Assembly: GCA_049511415.1 (NCBI GenBank)
Contig: JBEKYC010000088.1
Coordinates: forward strand, 1 to 25,015
From: Bog-159 sp049511415
Lineage (GTDB): Bacteria; Acidobacteriota; Terriglobia; Bryobacterales; Bryobacteraceae
Direction of reading: 5' to 3'
Length of the DNA: 25,015 nt
Part shown: in pieces, positions 23,281-25,015 of the stretch
Layout: the number at the start of each line of letters is the position of its first letter
Position numbering within the stretch: position 1 is the first letter of the stretch
Position numbers and translations under genes: made by a program
Notes under the pieces: model-generated
The model's input: only the letters and a program-made list of their open reading frames with translations
What the model was told of the DNA's origin: nothing
The model's database searches: none

Positions 23281-24933
23281 TTAATTCACTGCGTACAAAC
23301 TCTTCCCCTGGCCCATGTAAGATTCGTAGAAATGCTGATAAACTGCATCGCACTTCCGCTCGTAGACCTCCTTCGAATACGCTCTCGGCAACTCATCGAG
23401 GATGTCCTTGATTGTCGTGAACACCATCGCCCTGGTGGTCTGCTGCTTCCGCCAGTCCAGCACCAGCTTTTCCTGTTTCAATTTCGCCAGAAGTGACTTG
23501 GCCACCTTTTTGACCTCCGCCACCTCCTCGTCCGTAAGCACGATATCCGTTTTGGTCAGCAGATCGAAGACGACCAGCTCTTCCTCGGTCAATTGTTCCG
23601 CGATGCCACGCTTCTCCTCGGTATCCAGGCGCCCCGCGAATAACAGAAGCCTGTCGAAAAAGACCTGAACGTTGATCGCTCCGCTGTTGTACTCATCGAT
23701 CATCCTCTGAAACTCTTCCAGGAAGTCGATCCTCGTCCGGTTCACCTGGATCATTCGCGCCAGCTTGAATGTCAGCTTCGCTCGCAGCTTCTGGACCTCG
23801 ACGGTCTTCCGGCTCCCCTCGAACTTGTCCCGGAGCGCCTCAAAATCAATCTGGCTCAAATCCACGTACCGGTTTCGATCGGCCACGGGTGGCATCGCGT
23901 AGCCCTCCGCGCCAATGGATTGGTCCAGCAGCGCTTCGATCTCGGCCATCACTTCCGCGATGTCCACCGCGGAATCTCCGAACGGATCTTGTCGGCGATC
24001 ACCCGGAACACCTTGCACACCGGGCCAAACTCGTTTGGCGTTGTCCGCCTTCGGCAGCCCGAACGGGTATCGCGGATCGTCTTTCAGCCGTTCCTTGTCC
24101 ACCTTGTCCACGTTGAATGGCGGATTTGCCATCACGAAATCGAACTTGCCGACGCTCTTGTGGATGTCCTCGTAGTACGTGACGCCCTGCCGGATATCGC
24201 CGGCCAAACCGTGAACGGCAAGGTTCATCTTGCAGAGCCGGATGGTCTCCGCAACCTTCTCCTGGCCGTAAATCGCAATGTCCGTGACGGCCTTCTTGTG
24301 GTGCTCCACGAATACCGCGGACTGGACGAACATGCCGCCGGAACCACAGGCCGGATCCTAGATGCGTCCGTGGTAAGGTGCGATGATTTCCACGATCAGC
24401 TTGACGATGCTGGTCGGCGTGAAGAACTCGCCGCCCTTCTGCCCTTCCGACATCGCAAACTTGCCCAGGAAGTATTCGTAAATCTTCCCGAATGCATCGC
24501 CTTCGATCTCCATCGGCACGGCCGCGAAATTTTTCAGCAGCGATACGAGCAGTTCTTTGTCCAGGCGGTTGTACGTCCGGGGCATACATCCTTCAGATCT
24601 TCGTTGTCGGCTTCGATAGACTTCATCGCATCGTTGATGGCCTTGCCGATGTCGGCTCCCTCCGGCAGATTGAGTAACGTCGAGAAGCGGGCTGATTCCG
24701 GCAGATAGAGCACGCCCCGCGCCTGATAGTCGGCCTTGCCAATGCTGCGGCGCCCGCTACCTTGGCCGGTAAGTTTCGCCTTGGCTTGCGTGAACTTGTG
24801 ATCGGCATTAGCGCAGGAACATAAGGCCAAGGACCGGGACAGAATACTCCGACGATTTCAGCTTCGAGTTTGCCCGGAACTCGTCGGCGGCTCCCCACAG
24901 GCGTTTTTCAAGCTCGGTTGTGTTCGCTGGCAT
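23281..24933 (-). pseudogene. Type I restriction-modification remnant: hsdM joined to the 3' end of hsdR
   Basis: From ATG 24933 the minus strand reads an HsdM N-terminus of 41 residues (ELEKRLWGAADEFRANSKLK, ending VLGLMFLR) to TAA 24808-24810. One extra base there shifts it to ADHKFTQAKAKLTGQGSGRR…ADIGKAINDAMKSIEADNED. A one-base loss near 24586 leads to PRTYNRLDKELLVSLLKNFA…GEFFTPTSIVKLIVEIIAPY-HGRI, then an in-frame TAG (24358-24360) just before the SAM motif DPACGSGGMF. The N6-methylase motif NPPF follows in FVMANPPFNVDK. After PFGLPKADNA (about 24040) the sequence changes to HsdR C-terminal sequence: KVFRVIADKIRSEIP in one frame, VDIAEVMAEIEALLDQSIGA onward in the other, then the DUF3387-type domain (IDFEALRDKFEG, RIDFLEEFQRMIDEYNSG, VYQHFYESYMGQGKSLYA) to TAA 23281. 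The HsdM C-terminus, all of HsdS and the HsdR nuclease/translocase part are deleted. Confidence 0.88.
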
Positions 24934-25015
24934 GGTCGTGGACTTGGCGGGGTCAAAGCTCCGCCTTTCCGTGAACAAACAGTTTACCGCTTCAGTCCGC
25001 GCCGTGCCGCCATAA

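Overview
The window looks like accessory-rich chromosome from an acidobacterium, most likely of the Solibacter/Bryobacterales type. The main clues are a GloVer (Gloeo_Verruco, TIGR03803-like) tandem-repeat protein, a WD40-like/PD40 kinase-tail fragment of the kind common in Solibacter-type genomes, high GC with alternating well-kept operons and decayed DNA, and a Tat-exported selenocysteine formate dehydrogenase. This taxonomic call is inference; there is no rRNA gene or other marker here.

Layout. 1-2925 is decayed or weakly coding: a sigma/HTH-like 3' end, a small Lys-rich secreted protein, a frameshifted Cys-rich protein resembling an actinobacterial/actinophage family, and a GloVer pseudogene truncated at both ends. 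2926-4704 (minus) is a compact lemA-TPM-TPM operon. 4740-6306 is a graveyard of short gene pieces in both orientations (GloVer N-terminus, PD40 tail joined to an ECF-sigma-like piece, PLP decarboxylase N-terminus). 6307-7182 is a DUF4159 protein. 7808-13255 (minus) is a tightly overlapping formate dehydrogenase operon, alpha-beta-gamma-fdhE. The alpha gene reads through an in-frame TGA (selenocysteine, residue 198) followed by a bacterial SECIS-like hairpin.

13739-18585 is another decayed stretch: an IS1595-type transposase remnant, a piece of a tRNA-Ser 3' end, a frameshifted membrane protein, an intact dienelactone hydrolase, a broken CarboxypepD-like secreted protein and an IS66 remnant (tnpA, tnpB, start of tnpC). 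18661-23222 (plus) is intact: a phosphotriesterase-like hydrolase overlapping an acyl-CoA synthetase, then a lipoprotein beta-propeller followed by a small secreted OB-like protein. 23281-24933 (minus) is a dead type I restriction-modification locus in which the N-terminal half of hsdM is joined to the C-terminal quarter of hsdR, with hsdS lost.

How the genes work together. The Fdn complex should oxidise formate on the periplasmic side and pass electrons through the Fe-S subunit and cytochrome b to quinone, with FdhE as maturation factor; the selenocysteine machinery (selABCD) must lie elsewhere. The PTE-like hydrolase and the CoA ligase are translationally coupled, which suggests that an ester or lactone is opened and its acid activated to a CoA thioester. 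The other notable theme is decay: many single-base indels, often in short homopolymers, hit mobile, repeat and RM genes, while the metabolic operons show none.
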